Source of the DNA: Armillaria gallica
Taxonomy: Eukaryota; Basidiomycota; Agaricomycetes; Agaricales; Physalacriaceae
Reading direction: 5' to 3'
DNA: 64,000 bases
Assembly (NCBI GenBank): GCA_037576215.1
Contig: JBANDB010000012.1
Location: 1,426,001 to 1,490,000, forward strand
The stretch's first letter is position 1. Each line of letters opens with the position of its first letter. The translations under genes and the position numbers were made by a program. Of the stretch, positions 1-13,500 are shown in pieces. The notes beneath the pieces were generated by a model. That model was not told the DNA's origin. It made no database searches and saw only the letters and a list, made by a program, of their open reading frames with translations.

Positions 1-486
1 GAAAGAGGGCGCCTGAAGACCAGCGTCACCGCGCTTGCGGCTAATGAGATGTAGATTACACATCGACAAGGTGTGTGGCGGAAATTTTTTCTGCGATCGA
101 TTTCCTCCAAGATGCTCGATCTTCTATTTCTGCAGATGGCAAAATCTCAAAGGTTGGCCAGAAGTTATGGTGACTTCGTTATTTTGATTAGTTCTGACCA
201 CCAAGATTTCTCGACTGGAAATTTGTGCAGACTCGGGCGTACTCTGAAGCTGTCGAACATGGCATTCCCGGGGTACCCTGTATGCATTGTGAACCTTGTA
301 GTGCCCGGATTTCTGTATGTCGCAGCTTACTGTGGCACCTCGTCATGATCTTCCTTCGCTTCCGCGAGAGCGCAACAATTTCATGTCTGTTGAGTGCATA
401 GTATTCTTAAATATGTACCGTCATCATATAACATCTTTACACCTTCCCTGCTATTCAAGACATGGTGCAAAAAAGCTAGCGTTGTC

Positions 487-1886
487 TCACGACAGAATAG
501 GCTGCAGCATCGGCTGTTTGGCCATTTTAGCAGTAGCTATCATGCTCTTGTTATATGTCGTTCCATCTCCCTGGAGCAGTTGTCAGAATGAGAATGACAC
601 ACTTCACATCAACTCACAATAATTGATGTTGGGAAGCCCGGATCCAGCGGCACCACGCTCTCGAGGTATTCAATCTGTTTCTTCGACAACCTGATATCCA
701 GAGCTTGGATGTTCGCTTTCAGGTGCTCCACCTTCCTTCCTCCAACAATTGGAAAGACGTAGGGCGCCTTTTGCATAACATATGCGATAGCGACTGGGGA
801 AAGCAAAAATTAGAAAGGAATTCTTTGAAAGGGGCGGAGAAATAATGAAGCATACCAGCAGTGATGCTCCCAACACCGACCTCACTTGCAACAACCTCTA
901 AGGCCTTCGACACCGTCACTTCCACGCCGTTCCTCTCCCAATCTTGATGAATAAACGATCTACCCTTCTCCCCCGTCTCTCTCCTCCTCTGCTCTTCCTC
1001 GTCCGTCCGAAATCGCCCGGCGCCGAGAACATCCCAAGGAGCCAGCGCAATTCCAAACTCCCTTGCCATCGGTATGATTTCCCTCTCAAATGATCGCTCC
1101 ATGACATTCCATCGGCCTTGATACACCACAAACGGTGTCTTGCCGTGGTCCAAGGCGTATTGGTTTGCTTGTGCCACGACCCATGCGGGTGCGTCAGATA
1201 TACCGAGGTAGAGCACTTTACGGAGAGCGACGAGGTGGTGGAGGTTGTCCATGACTTCCCGGACCGATGTCTCCCAATCCCACCAGTGCACATAGAGTAT
1301 GTCAATATAGGACGTGCGGAGTTTTTTGAGGCTCGCTTCGACGCTGAGGTGCAGGGATTTGGAACTGTTACCAACGTAGTTTACTTTTTGGGCGACGGAG
1401 TCGTTGCCGCGTTGGTAGTTGGCCGTGTACTACCTCTTATGAGGGCAGGTTTTGTGGTAGGTAGTAAAAGGAACATACTTTTGTGGCTATGACAAGCTGG
1501 TCCCGAATACCTCGTTTCTCGGCCCACTCTCCGAGGAATTCTTCAGAAGACCCGTCCTGACTGAGGCGGTATTATCAACTGAAGGGCTAAATTCAAAGGT
1601 TGAAACATACTAGACGTTCGCAGTATCAATGAAATTGCCACCCATATCAAAGTACGCATCCAAGAGCTTGAAACTGGACTCCTTGTCCATCGATCCCATC
1701 CCCATCGCTGCCTATCGCAAGCATGAGACGGAGAACAACGTCGCAAAAGGATAGATATACCCATTTATCGCCAATGCTCATTGCACCTAGTGTGATTGGC
1801 GAGACCCTCAGGCCAGCTTGAGGAGAAAGAACGCGATAGATACCGAGTTTTGTTGGCGGATCAGTGGCTGGCTGGTGGAAAGACAT
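487..1886 (-). CDS. aldo/keto reductase, aryl-alcohol dehydrogenase type
   Basis: NADPH-dependent aldo/keto reductase of the fungal aryl-alcohol dehydrogenase / norsolorinic acid reductase group, presumably cytosolic and acting on aromatic or aliphatic aldehydes. Splicing on the minus strand gives [20 protein letters not shown] at the N-terminus, then [16 protein letters not shown]. The Tyr there is the expected catalytic Tyr and is rebuilt across an intron with a GTATGT donor. [11 protein letters not shown] and [20 protein letters not shown] follow, and [15 protein letters not shown] lies near the end. The last exon is 570-487: after SII a GTGAGT donor joins a CAG acceptor and adds 28 codons, so the open frame that stops at 609 is an unspliced read-through. 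All typical family blocks are present, so the gene looks intact. The exact substrate cannot be told from sequence. Confidence 0.9.
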
Positions 1887-3321
1887 GGTACTCCTCGTCT
1901 TGTCTGACGCTCGCCTTTAAAGCAGGATGAAAACTTCGATGAATCAGCGCAAGCTTATGCGCGGCTGCGCGAGGCCACAGTGGGAGTGTTTACATAGCAG
2001 TGACATACACGCAAGCACTCGGCATGGTGAAACCCAAGCTACTCTTTGCCTAGTATGTTCCGTATTATTAGTTATTCCAGACAAAACGGAACTAAGAAGA
2101 TCCCGAAGGTTAGCCATCACTTTCGGGCCCATTTTGTGGCAAGCTATAGCTCTTGAAAGTGCTGCAGACGAGAAAACTTTTACAAGATAGAACTAGTTAG
2201 TAAGAGGTAATGAAGTAAGTACGATAGCTGGTACCTGGTAAGTAGTAGAGGAAGACGATTTGATAAACAACGATTACACAGATCGGGCCGTTGATCCGAT
2301 CCAAACAGACGCGATATGATAAAAAGAGGGCTGAATTGAACACTGACGCTCGTATAAGTTCATTATCTTCATAAAAAAGCGGAAGAATGTGTCTGCTCTG
2401 CATACATGCTCCGACAATGGGAACCCAGGTTTACCCAGCCGCGATCGAAGCTCGAATCCTAACTTGGCATGCCGCTGAGTGGCAAACGGGCCGACATTGT
2501 CATTAACAAGCCATAGGAACTTCGCATAGCGACAATTGGTCGCCGTTAGGTTCTCGTCGTACGTTAGCTCACATATAACCCCCATGTCACGCTCCCCGAC
2601 TCGGAGTTTCCACGGAGGAGTTTTCTGCTAGTGTATCAGTTAGTGCGCGGTAAATCTAGGTTCGAGTTTCGATTTCTAACGAGAGCGCATTTTGTTATTG
2701 AACCTTAGTTAAATTTCTTTTTGTTTGTGGTACTTCCTTACACCATTCGCAGATGTCAAAGTCCAGAGTCGGAAGTCCTATTGGCAGTGATGCATGCTTT
2801 GTCATTTAGCTTCAGATCTTGAACATAACATCCTTACCAGTCTCTGGTAGCACATCGGCTAACGCGTGGGCTGGTCATTGAAAAGTTTGTCAGCGCTAAA
2901 TCTGGGTTCGATTCCTAGCTAGAGAGTGTCCCCAGTCTTGGGTATTGTTTTTTTAAAGGTCTGTTACAATCTGAAGCCGCAAGCAAGTCGTTCAGGAATC
3001 AGGTAACCTTTGAACCTGTTCGGACGTAATATTGGTGAAGTGGTGGGAGCAGCTGTTTCCTAGTCTCTGTTGCGCACATTAGCTACCTGCGTGCCAAGGG
3101 TTCCAGCTATGAAGCAGGCTGGTGTATTTCGTGATTAGCCTCCGCGTTGGATTTGCCAAAGGCTACTCACTTCGTTTGGGCTCACCCTCGTGATTCTAAG
3201 AGAACCAAGTTATGAGTTCCGAGAATAACATTAAAGAATGTCAACGAATAGAACAATATTGATAGTATCATCCAATCTTTTGTGAACCCGTTAGAAAGGG
3301 GTTAGCATTATCATAAGGAAG
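1887..3321. other. intergenic region with two tRNA-like box B remnants
   Basis: No convincing gene is seen; the open frames are short and have no recognisable domain. Two related stretches near 2636-2690 and 2855-2930 contain the text GCGCTAAATCTGGGTTCGAT or close variants. This resembles the T-arm/box B of a tRNA gene (consensus GGTTCGANTCC). They may be traces of tRNA-derived SINEs or tRNA pseudogenes. Confidence 0.4.
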
Positions 3322-4503
3322 TCACAGCACGAAAGCGATCTCCGGAACCCAGATACCGGGCTGCACGCTGAATATAGACACCAACCGTGCGTTGAGCACG
3401 TTTCCAATGCTGTAGAGATCGTTCCGAGAGTCCGACTCCGCTTCCAGGTGATGATATATGTGGGTGGACATCAAGTACGCCAACCCGTGAGTTGTGATTG
3501 AAGTATGGCAACAACACAGTTGCACCTTTTCTTGCCGACCTTTCTGTTCATTACTATGAGTTCCCAATTTACAAAAACTAACAGGAAGACAAACATATCG
3601 GAGCTCCACCACATCGCTATCGATGTCAACAGCTTTAGCACCGTCGACGATCGCGTCGTCTGCTTGCAGTATTTTCAACATACTGACGCCCGGAGCACGT
3701 GTGTCTGGTCTGGTTGGGACGAACTCGATTCTCTGTAGCATGAAATCGCCATAGGTCTTGAGCGCTGACTCGTAGTCCACATAGGTGACGTCCCAGGGAT
3801 TCTCTGGCCGGAGGGCCCACTATGAAGCAGGAAGGTCAGGACAATTTGGTAGAGAAGATGATAGTGTCGAGATACACACCCATGGTTCGTGGCTCTGCAA
3901 AATTGAATTGGGTAGGCAAGGTTGACACTGGAATTGTGATGACGGAGGATGAGAAACCGGTAGAAAAGTCGCGCGCGACTTACGGGAAAATTGCCTTCAT
4001 GGCGTCCAATCAACAAAGGCGTCAGAACTGCACGAGCCTTGCCTTTGATGCATTGTTGAGGAGCCGGCTTCAAAGGAGTCGTGGAACGGCTAAGGCTGCG
4101 AACGTCCGAGCGTCCCCTGCTGGTGGGAGGAGTAAGGTATCTGCTCTGCGAAGTTGATACATTGGAGTTTGGACGAGGCGAGACAAAGGTGGAGACATCC
4201 TGGTGTAAATGTCATGCCACCGACGGTAAAGGACAAAGAAATATCATACCCAGGCTGCTGGTGAAGGCGGCTCGATCGTTGTGGAACGTGAGCTGAGGAA
4301 AGGAGATGGTGCATCTTCCTGCAAAAGGACGTTAGCACAAAAACTGGGCCGACGGAGAGCTGGTTTACTGTGGCAGTTGCAGTTGAGGCCCAGCTCAGAG
4401 AGCTTGTGGACCGTGTGGGCTCCGCCTCTTGAATGGAGGCGCTTTCTGGACGTGATAGAAGGAAGGAGATCTGTGGTGGTGGGGAGATCAGACACGATGA
4501 CAT
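3322..4503 (-). CDS. conserved protein of unrecognised family, paralogue of 22446-23687
   Basis: I do not recognise this family. Five exons splice cleanly in phase 0: 4503-4369, 4318-4250, 4199-3984, 3819-3595 and 3543-3322, giving about 288 residues. The N-terminal half is Ser/Thr/Pro-rich and probably disordered. The C-terminal half is a folded-looking domain with NPWDVTYVDYESALKTYGDF, then QRIEF, APGVSMLKIL, ITTHGLAYLMSTHIYHHLEA and the terminal GIWVPEIAFVL. The gene at 22446-23687 has the same blocks in the same order (IEF, CPGVNLLQIL, ITLYGLVFLVATVVYREL, GIWTAEVAFVV). It also shares two introns at matching places, so this is a real gene and not a chance frame. No signal peptide or clear membrane segment is seen. 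ATG at 4503 is chosen because the exon is open from there and joins by a normal intron. Function unknown. Confidence 0.75.
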
Positions 4504-5778
4504 AAAAGAAAAGCTGCCGTACCGAATGTCGACTGTCCTGCCGGGAGGAGGGAGTTGGAATCATTTTCAGCAAGAGCAAGATATGAGAGACGTTGATGGT
4601 AAAGAATCGAGAGCTCTTAAAAGTTAGCGGACAAAGTTAGCTGGAACTGCCACCGGACTCGGCCCTGCAAAGGAGAACAAAGGACACAAAGGGTATTTGA
4701 TGTCATATGGTAGGATTTCGAAAATGAACAAAAGACAGCTGACGGTTCCTGCAAATCATCCAATACAGGCAGATCTCGTAATGAAAGAAAAAGCCGTAGA
4801 ATGACAAATAATTTCAAGAGGTGGGATGCCTTTACTATAGTTGCTGTCGACCCAGCTGAACTCGGCCCTTTAATTTACCGCTGGGAGGCTGAAAGGGTCT
4901 AGGGTGCGCATGGTATCGGATGCGTGTGCCAGGATGTGGCGTCCCTACGTCACCGTTGAAGAACAAGACAATTTGTCAGAAGAATTGGGGGGCAAGACGT
5001 GGAACTCGAAGCTGGGAAAGTTACCATCATGCAGGAACTTTGGCGATCTAACTGGGTGTTGACTGGGAAGGCAGACGAGATGTTTCTAAAGATGTTGCCC
5101 CTGCCGTATACCCACAAGACAGAATACCGAGGTAACGTCGAACTGTGCTACCCGTGTGCTAGGAGTGTTTCACAGACTTCTGGGGCGGAGCCGACTTTCC
5201 TTTCTTTAACGAAGGTGGCCAGTTGCACCTCGTTTCTTTTGATCACGAATTTGCTACGCATTGGGCTAAACGTCCATTTCGCTGTTCGAAGAGGGGAAAA
5301 ATCGGAGGTCAGTCAATGAGTACGAATATCAGTCGATATGAGGAAAGTCACGCTGAGACTCGCGTCGCAGTTGAATAGGTGCGAATGAGCGTCCTAGACC
5401 AGCACCCAGGTTGATATAGTTGCATTCATACACGAGATTGTATGTGCTGTAATTTGGGACGCCTATACCGACAACGCCGGCACTGGCTCGGCCGGTTGCA
5501 TTTACTGCTCAGCTCATATGTGTCACCGAGTGACTATCGGCGCCAGTTGTCCAGAGGAGCAGAGGTAACCAATATGTCTGTACACCTTGCACAGTCGACC
5601 GTTGATATTCAGACTATGGTGCGAGGACTGGGACGCGTGTATAATCTCGCAATATAAGCATTCAGATTTTTACGAGCTCATCCAACAAGACGTAGTGACA
5701 TAGGTAATTGAACTGTGAGGGAAGGCGACAGTCAGTAAGGCCATTCAAGACAAAATGATGGTACGCGCCTCGCCTTCC
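4504..5778. other. intergenic region, no gene seen
   Basis: Only short unrelated open frames are present, none with a domain, credible splice pattern or low-complexity coding bias. The 5' flank of the unknown gene ending at 4503 and the 3' flank of uL30m lie here. Confidence 0.5.
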
Positions 5779-6171
5779 TCATATTGATGGTCGCGACGAC
5801 CCCACCACCTTGTATCCTCGCTTTGGTCGCCTGTCCAACGTCTGCTGTTGCTTCGTCCGCACAAGGTGATCTGGAACATTCTCCACCTCGACCAATTCCT
5901 TCACTTTCAGTATTTTTCCGGCAACGATAGCCGAGTGTGGGTGGTACACAGTCTGCATTCGTCGATGTATACCAAGTGATTCAAGTGTTCCCTTGATTTT
6001 GTCGCCAAGGGATATCGCTGAACGTCGCAGAGTGATTTTAAAATGGGTACTCGGTGCGCTCTCTGGTGCTGGCGTCGACGATGTTGCTAGTGACCTGAAA
6101 AAGGATGGGTATGTCCTGCGACACGTTCTGCTCGCGCTGTTCAATATCCAAGACGACATTTCGGCTAACAT
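5779..6171 (-). CDS. mitochondrial large-subunit ribosomal protein uL30m
   Basis: Mitochondrial ribosomal protein of the L30 family (bacterial rpmD, yeast MRPL33). The open frame is uninterrupted, about 130 residues. It starts with an Arg/Ser-rich presequence of mitochondrial type (MLAEMSSWILNSASRTCRR), followed by the L30 fold core with FKITLRRSAISLGDKIKGTL, ESLGIHRRMQTVYHP, AIVAGKILKVKELVEVENV. The open frame extends upstream to 6312, but those residues do not look like the family. The ATG at 6171 (or at 6159, four codons later) gives a normal presequence. It is divergent from the Rix7-type gene, with about 157 bp between the start codons, so the two genes for organellar and nucleolar ribosome assembly share one promoter region. 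Confidence 0.85.
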   Translation of the reverse strand: MLAEMSSWILNSASRTCRRTYPSFFRSLATSSTPAPESAPSTHFKITLRRSAISLGDKIKGTLESLGIHRRMQTVYHPHSAIVAGKILKVKELVEVENVPDHLVRTKQQQTLDRRPKRGYKVVGSSRPSI

Positions 6172-6328
6172 ATTAAATTTAATTGGCAAGATAGAGTTGA
6201 AATCCAAGCAAGCACGTACCAAACGACCGCCGGACAGAAATGGGTGAAGGCAAGCTTTGTTGATCAAAGAGACCAAAACAAAACACGACTTTTTTCTCAC
6301 TATCACCATCACTTGCCCTGCGACGCCA
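6172..6328. promoter_or_regulatory. shared divergent promoter region, uL30m / Rix7-type ATPase
   Basis: This 157 bp stretch separates the start codons of two divergent ribosome-related genes. It must carry both 5' leaders and any shared promoter elements. No clear TATA box is seen apart from an AT-rich stretch near 6169-6182. The bidirectional role is inferred from layout only. Confidence 0.4.
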
Positions 6329-8953
<2,625 letters not shown>

Positions 8954-9120
8954 ATGACATTCATCCGAGTATGGATTCGAATGCTATCACACTTTGACCC
9001 AAATCTGATCAGGCTTGGGTCTTTCGTAAAGCGAAGAGAACATCGGGAAGAGCTAACAGGTGTAAGTTATATACAGAGTGAACAGTAAATGCAGCGAAGG
9101 TGAGGTGATAGAGGTAAGCG

Positions 9121-11193
9121 CTAACCTGTCAAGACGGACAGGAGGTCGGGTACTAGAAAAATAACAGAGAGTGCGACAAGTAAATAAAATATGCTAGTGG
9201 GTGGATGCGACTCTCCGACATTCTGATGTGTTACTACCTTCAACTCCAGGTCGGCTGCGGGTGGATACGAGGGTTCAACATTCCAATGCGTCGCATCCTT
9301 TCTCACCAACTCCTCTTTGGTGTCAATGAAGGGATGGGAGTTTTCAACGTCTGGATGGGTTATCATCTTCAATTCCAGATCATCGGGGGGAAGCCCGTGT
9401 TCAGCACTCCGACGTGTTACTTCCTTTCTCGCCAACTCCTTTGTGGTGTCGGTGGAGAGTAACGATTTTTCAGCAATCCGGTGCATCAATTTCTTACTCA
9501 CCAACTTCTCGACGATTCGCCATCCTTCCTCACCAGGAGAAGCCATCTTCTTGTCCCGGCGGAAGTCGTCCCCGAGCAGATCAATATCAACACCATATTC
9601 TTTTCTCAGCTGCGTCTTTAGCTGATCCTCCGAAATGCTAGCTGGCGTCAAGGTTTTCAAGATCTGATACATGCCGAGGACGGCGACAGGATCACCGTTT
9701 ATCATCGCTGCGAAGCTTCAGCTGCGGGAATCAAACAATTGAAAGGTATGGAATACCTTGACGCCGCATAGCAGTGAACATGACCTTATCTTCAGGAGCG
9801 GCAACCATGAGGACAGATACTACCTCAGCAAACAGTATACCCCTCACCTGTAATATCTGGGATGTCAATGCTTATGTCGTCAAACGGACGCGGCCGCATG
9901 TACTGCAAAATCGTGAGCTATTGTCCTCCGTCGGAAACGTGTATTTTTCGACTTACAATGTAATCACATGGGGTCGGCTTGGTGATGAAAGAAATTTGGT
10001 GCAGTAAGTCTGGGGATCGTTTGAAAGACGGGTCTGGGGGCGGAATACCACTCTCAAGTTCTGTGTTCTCTGTCTCCGAGTCCGGGATACCCTCACTGGG
10101 CTTCTCTTCGTCGAAGGTGACTTTTCCGCAGACGGCTTTGTGAGGTCTAGGGAATCCGTGCTTCCAATCTTTCTTCTGGCATTCCCTACCGTAGGATGAA
10201 TAAGTTAGCGCTGCGACTTGGCAACAAATAGACCCAAACGGACACTGAACAGTATCTCACCACTCGATCCACGGCTTTGCACTTGCTACAGATTCGAAAA
10301 CGCTCTCCTCCGGCAGACATATCTTCTTTGCGGCTGCAATGGAAGCATAGATTCTGGTGATTTTCAGCCTCTTTTCGACGAGAATAATCCCGCATGTCTT
10401 TCGAAAACTGAGGAAGCTTTCCTTCGTCCTTGTAGAATTTCTTGGCTTGGCGTAAGACGTTCTTGCTGGGTCTGCTATTGTCGCGATACAGCGGCTTTGC
10501 TACTTGCATCTCCTCTCTGTTACCGTACTGGCACTACTATTCAGTCCTTGTCGATGCCCAAGCAGAAGAGCTCACAAATGCGTTTAGGATGCTCCATATG
10601 GTCATGGTAATGAAATAGCTTCGTTTCAACCGATATCCGTCGAATATATGTCTAAGCACGATATCGTTGGTCTTGACTAGCTCCTCGAATGCCGCATTCG
10701 CCAAGAGTAGCGGAGTGCTAAGTGTTTCTTTGACTTGATCATCGGGAAGGAGCATTTTCAGAAGGTGGATGAAGTCTGTGTCGTTTGTTCCAGAAAGCGA
10801 GGCGACTGTCATTTCGGGACACCATAAACGCCAGTCCTCCATGCCATTTGGAACGCAGGCAGTTACATATAGCCCTTCCAGGACCAATTCCTCCCGTCGC
10901 TGCTGCGACAACGACCTCCACCTTTCCTCCAAGTTGTCGTTACTCAATCCTGTTACGGCAGCTTGAGCCAAGTCTCGCTGGAGAAGACACATTTCCTTAG
11001 TTCGGATGTCTTTCTCCAACTGCGATGATAGCAAGGATTCAGTATCTCTAAGAAAACGAATACTCTGGGGGGACATGACACTGGTCATCGCTGGAGGTTT
11101 TTGTCCTGGAGGATATCTATCCAAAAGCTCATCTTCCCAGCTTTTGTTCCACGCTTGACGATATTTGTGTTTGTCGGGGCGAAGTCGGGACAT
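9121..11193 (-). CDS. MYND-type zinc finger protein with C-terminal membrane anchor
   Basis: Spliced minus-strand gene. Exon 1 (11193-10576) encodes a basic, Glu/Arg-rich region of 206 residues with no known domain. The next exons give CFHCSRKE, FRICSKCKAVDRVVRYCSVE and CQKKDWKHGFPRPHKAVC. Together these supply the seven Cys and the His expected of a MYND finger (YCSVECQKKDW is rebuilt across an intron). Then come PCDYI-YMRPRPFDDISIDIPDI and a block around AMINGDPVAVLGMYQILKTL. The C-terminal exon holds two or three related segments with the pattern KEEL(V)RK-x-(A)TH/TRR plus DLELKMITHPDVE / DLELKVVTHQNVG. The last 24 residues include SIFYLLVALSVIFLVPDLLS, a single hydrophobic segment followed by only a few residues, as in tail-anchored proteins. 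Fungal MYND proteins often lie in undefined regulatory roles. A membrane-anchored form is uncommon. Confidence 0.75.
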
Positions 11194-11794
11194 GGACTAG
11201 TATAGCGGCAGTTACAGTAAGTTGTCGATGGTGCGAGAACAACGTTTAGAAACAATTCAACAACGTTACGTACACGTGAAAACCTGATGGTCAACGCCAC
11301 GAGGAATATGCGCGAAAGAATAAACTAAGAAGTGTATAGAATCACGGAATAACATTTAGCTTTGGCATTGGCATATTGCAGTAGAAGGTCTAAGAAAAGG
11401 TTATTTCCAGTAACAGTCTGAAACGAAGACAATGAATGACTCACCACGCTGTAACGATACTTGAAGAACATGATGCTTCTTCGCGCAGTCACTTTGAATG
11501 TAAGAGGGAAGTAGGTTTTGAAATTTTACTGCAGTGACTCGGAATACTATGAATAGGATATCGTCACTGGTCAGCAACTTCTTGTCTCTAGAGAGGAATG
11601 AATCATTCATTATAAATGCCTTGACCCCAACCGACGATGTCTGAAGAACTGGACAAAAAGTAGCTTTTATGCACCGGTTCGCCAAACGGAGCGGTAAAGA
11701 GGGTTCGAAGTCTTGTTACTTAGTCTGGAGGTTTCATGTGCTACCCTAAACAGCGCTCCGTTTCAAGATTCAAGGCACGTCCTTTCCTTGGCTG
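11194..11794. other. intergenic region, no gene seen
   Basis: 5' flank of the MYND gene and spacer to the tRNA gene. Open frames are short and without recognisable features. Confidence 0.45.
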
Positions 11795-11806
11795 GAAAAA
11801 AAAAAC
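11795..11806 (-). terminator. RNA polymerase III terminator
   Basis: Directly after the discriminator base of the tRNA-Leu gene the minus strand reads a run of nine to ten T residues, the standard Pol III stop signal. Confidence 0.7.
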
Positions 11807-11936
11807 TGACAGAAAGGGGATTCGAACCCCTGCCATCATACGATGATGAGAAACCTGAATCAGGCAAGTTATATTACACAGTGATTATGTAATATCAACT
11901 TGAGTCACACGCCTTGGACCGCTCGGCCATTCTGCC
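11807..11936 (-). tRNA. tRNA-Leu(CAA) with intron
   Basis: The minus strand starts GGCAGAATGGCCGAGCGGTC, a class II tRNA 5' half with box A. It ends with the T-arm AGGGGTTCGAATCCCCT, acceptor TTCTGTC and discriminator A, followed by a Pol III terminator. GGCAGAA pairs with TTCTGTC with one G-U. The anticodon loop reads CTCAAGT, so the anticodon is CAA (codon TTG). An intron of about 34 nt follows it and forms a long hairpin (AAGTTGATATTACA with TGTAATATAACTT), as in yeast tRNA-Leu(CAA). The long variable arm is CATCAT-CGT-ATGATG. The anticodon stem seems to carry one G-G mismatch, so the copy could be slightly decayed. The 5' half is repeated at 12731-12760. Confidence 0.75.
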
Positions 11937-12716
11937 ACATGGTTCCTAGTATTGTGTGCGATGAAGTACCGGTATCCGCCAGCAGTGAAGCCTTTCGTCT
12001 TAACAACCAACTTGCTTTTCGCCACAACCATGTCTCTGGTGGACAAAGCCTGGGAACTAGCAGGGAAACTCGCTAAGCATGCCGTTGACTTGCCTTAAGC
12101 TTTGTCTCCCGGAACGAGACGTGCCATCTGCTCAGCTGGTTACCCTATGGCGACGTTTATAACGAGGAACTTGCGTGTTACAGTGCCAGAAGGAACCTAC
12201 GACGAGGACGATCTTCCGCGCACACCTCCAAATGAACCAGTTAAAGATCAGCTGTCGCCATCGCTCTCAGTTAGGTGTCGTGATGGCTCCTCAGAAAGTG
12301 GTATGGGCTTTCCTTGTCTGTTTCCTTCGCAGTTCACGATGGCTACAGAACGTAGTAAAGGTCTTCCCACTGATCAGCGATTGTATTAGCGCTCAAATAA
12401 TCTATTCAGCGACAGCCTGCCAAGACCAGGCTACCGAGAGATATTGTTGCTGAGCATATCGTCGACCTTCTTGAAGTTGCAAGGCTAGAAGGACGAAGAG
12501 ACGAATTGAGTGAGTGTTTGTGGCCCAATTTCAGACCGACACTACGTCTGTTTGTTGAAGAATGAGCTAATTGGGACGTGTTTTGCGAACGCGGAACAAC
12601 GAGTGAGGTGTAAGGTCTCAACCGTCCTGCCATCTTGCCATTTCTAAGGTAGAATTATGGATATACTTGCATCAGGAGTGTATACACCCTTTCTCTAATC
12701 GACCTGTTGGCAGCCC
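11912..12716. repeat. tandem duplication, copy 1 (tRNA 5' half plus decayed coding DNA)
   Basis: This stretch is repeated in the same orientation at 12731-13500. Shared landmarks in order are the tRNA 5' half (GCCTTGGACCGCTCGGCCATT), GGAACGAGACGTGCCATCTG, CTACGACGAGGACGA followed by CACACCTCCAAATGAACC, and the end CCCTTTCTCTAATCGACCTG. The two copies differ by many substitutions and small indels, so the duplication is old. Conceptual translation on the plus strand gives TYDEDDLPRTPPNEP preceded in another frame by ERDVPSAQLVTLWR. This suggests a protein-coding ancestor now broken by frameshifts. Confidence 0.75.
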
Positions 12717-12730
12717 GTTCACGTTTCACA

Positions 12731-13500
12731 CGCCTTGGACCGCTCGGCCATTCTGCCATAAGTTATGACATCCAACAGCAGTGACGTCTCTTAGTAGCCT
12801 TGACAACTTGCTTCTCACCACTACTATGTCTCCGTGTACCAAACCTGGGAACCAGGGAAACTCACTAAACATGCCTGATTTCTTTTGCCTCCCAGAACGA
12901 GACGTGCCATCTGCTCGGCTGGTTACTCTATGGCGACATCTATAACTATTAACGAGGATCTTGTATGACCAGAGGAAACCTACGACGAGGACGACCTTCC
13001 CTGCACACCTCCAAATGAACCGACTATAGAACAGCTGTCGTCATCTCTCTCAGTCGAGGTGCCGTCACCCTCTGCCGCGAATGCTCCTTAAAAAGAGGTA
13101 TGAGCTTTCTTTCTCTGATTCCTTCGCAGCTCACGATAACTACAGAACGTAGTAACTGCCCGCTGATCAGCAATTGTATTAGCGCTTAATAGTCTGTTCA
13201 GCGGCAGCTTGCTCCGAGAAAATATTGTTGCCGAGCATACGTCGATCTTCTTGAAACCGCAAGCTCAAGGCTAGATAGCTAGAAGGATGAAGAAGCGAAT
13301 TGAGTGAGTGTTTGTGCAAAGAAACAGCCCAATTTGAGACCGACACCACGGCCATTTGTTGAAGAATGTGCTAGGACGTGTGTTGCGAGCGAGGGACGGG
13401 TATAGAGTCTTAACCACCCCGCTATCCCATTTCCAAGGTAGAACTATGGATATACTTATCATCAGGAGTAAATATGCCCTTTCTCTAATCGACCTGTTGG
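12731..13500. repeat. tandem duplication, copy 2 (truncated tRNA-Leu 5' half plus decayed coding DNA)
   Basis: Second copy of the unit described at 11912-12716. It opens with the first 30 nt of the tRNA-Leu (minus strand, 12731-12760) and no 3' half, so this tRNA cannot be functional. The decayed coding text ERDVPSARLVTLWRHL appears again, with different frameshifts and a stop soon after. Nothing in the copy looks like a working gene. Confidence 0.75.

Noticed and set aside
4090..4503. Possible aspartic protease fragment (SLSFTVGGMTFTPG)
   Set aside because: The phrase lies in an intron of the unknown gene at 3322-4503 once the exons are joined, and no active-site DTG motif is nearby.
6244..6328. 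Upstream start for the Rix7-type ATPase at 6244
   Set aside because: The frame is open, but a start at 6329 followed by a normal 53 bp intron gives a cleaner model, and 6244 lies in the shared promoter.
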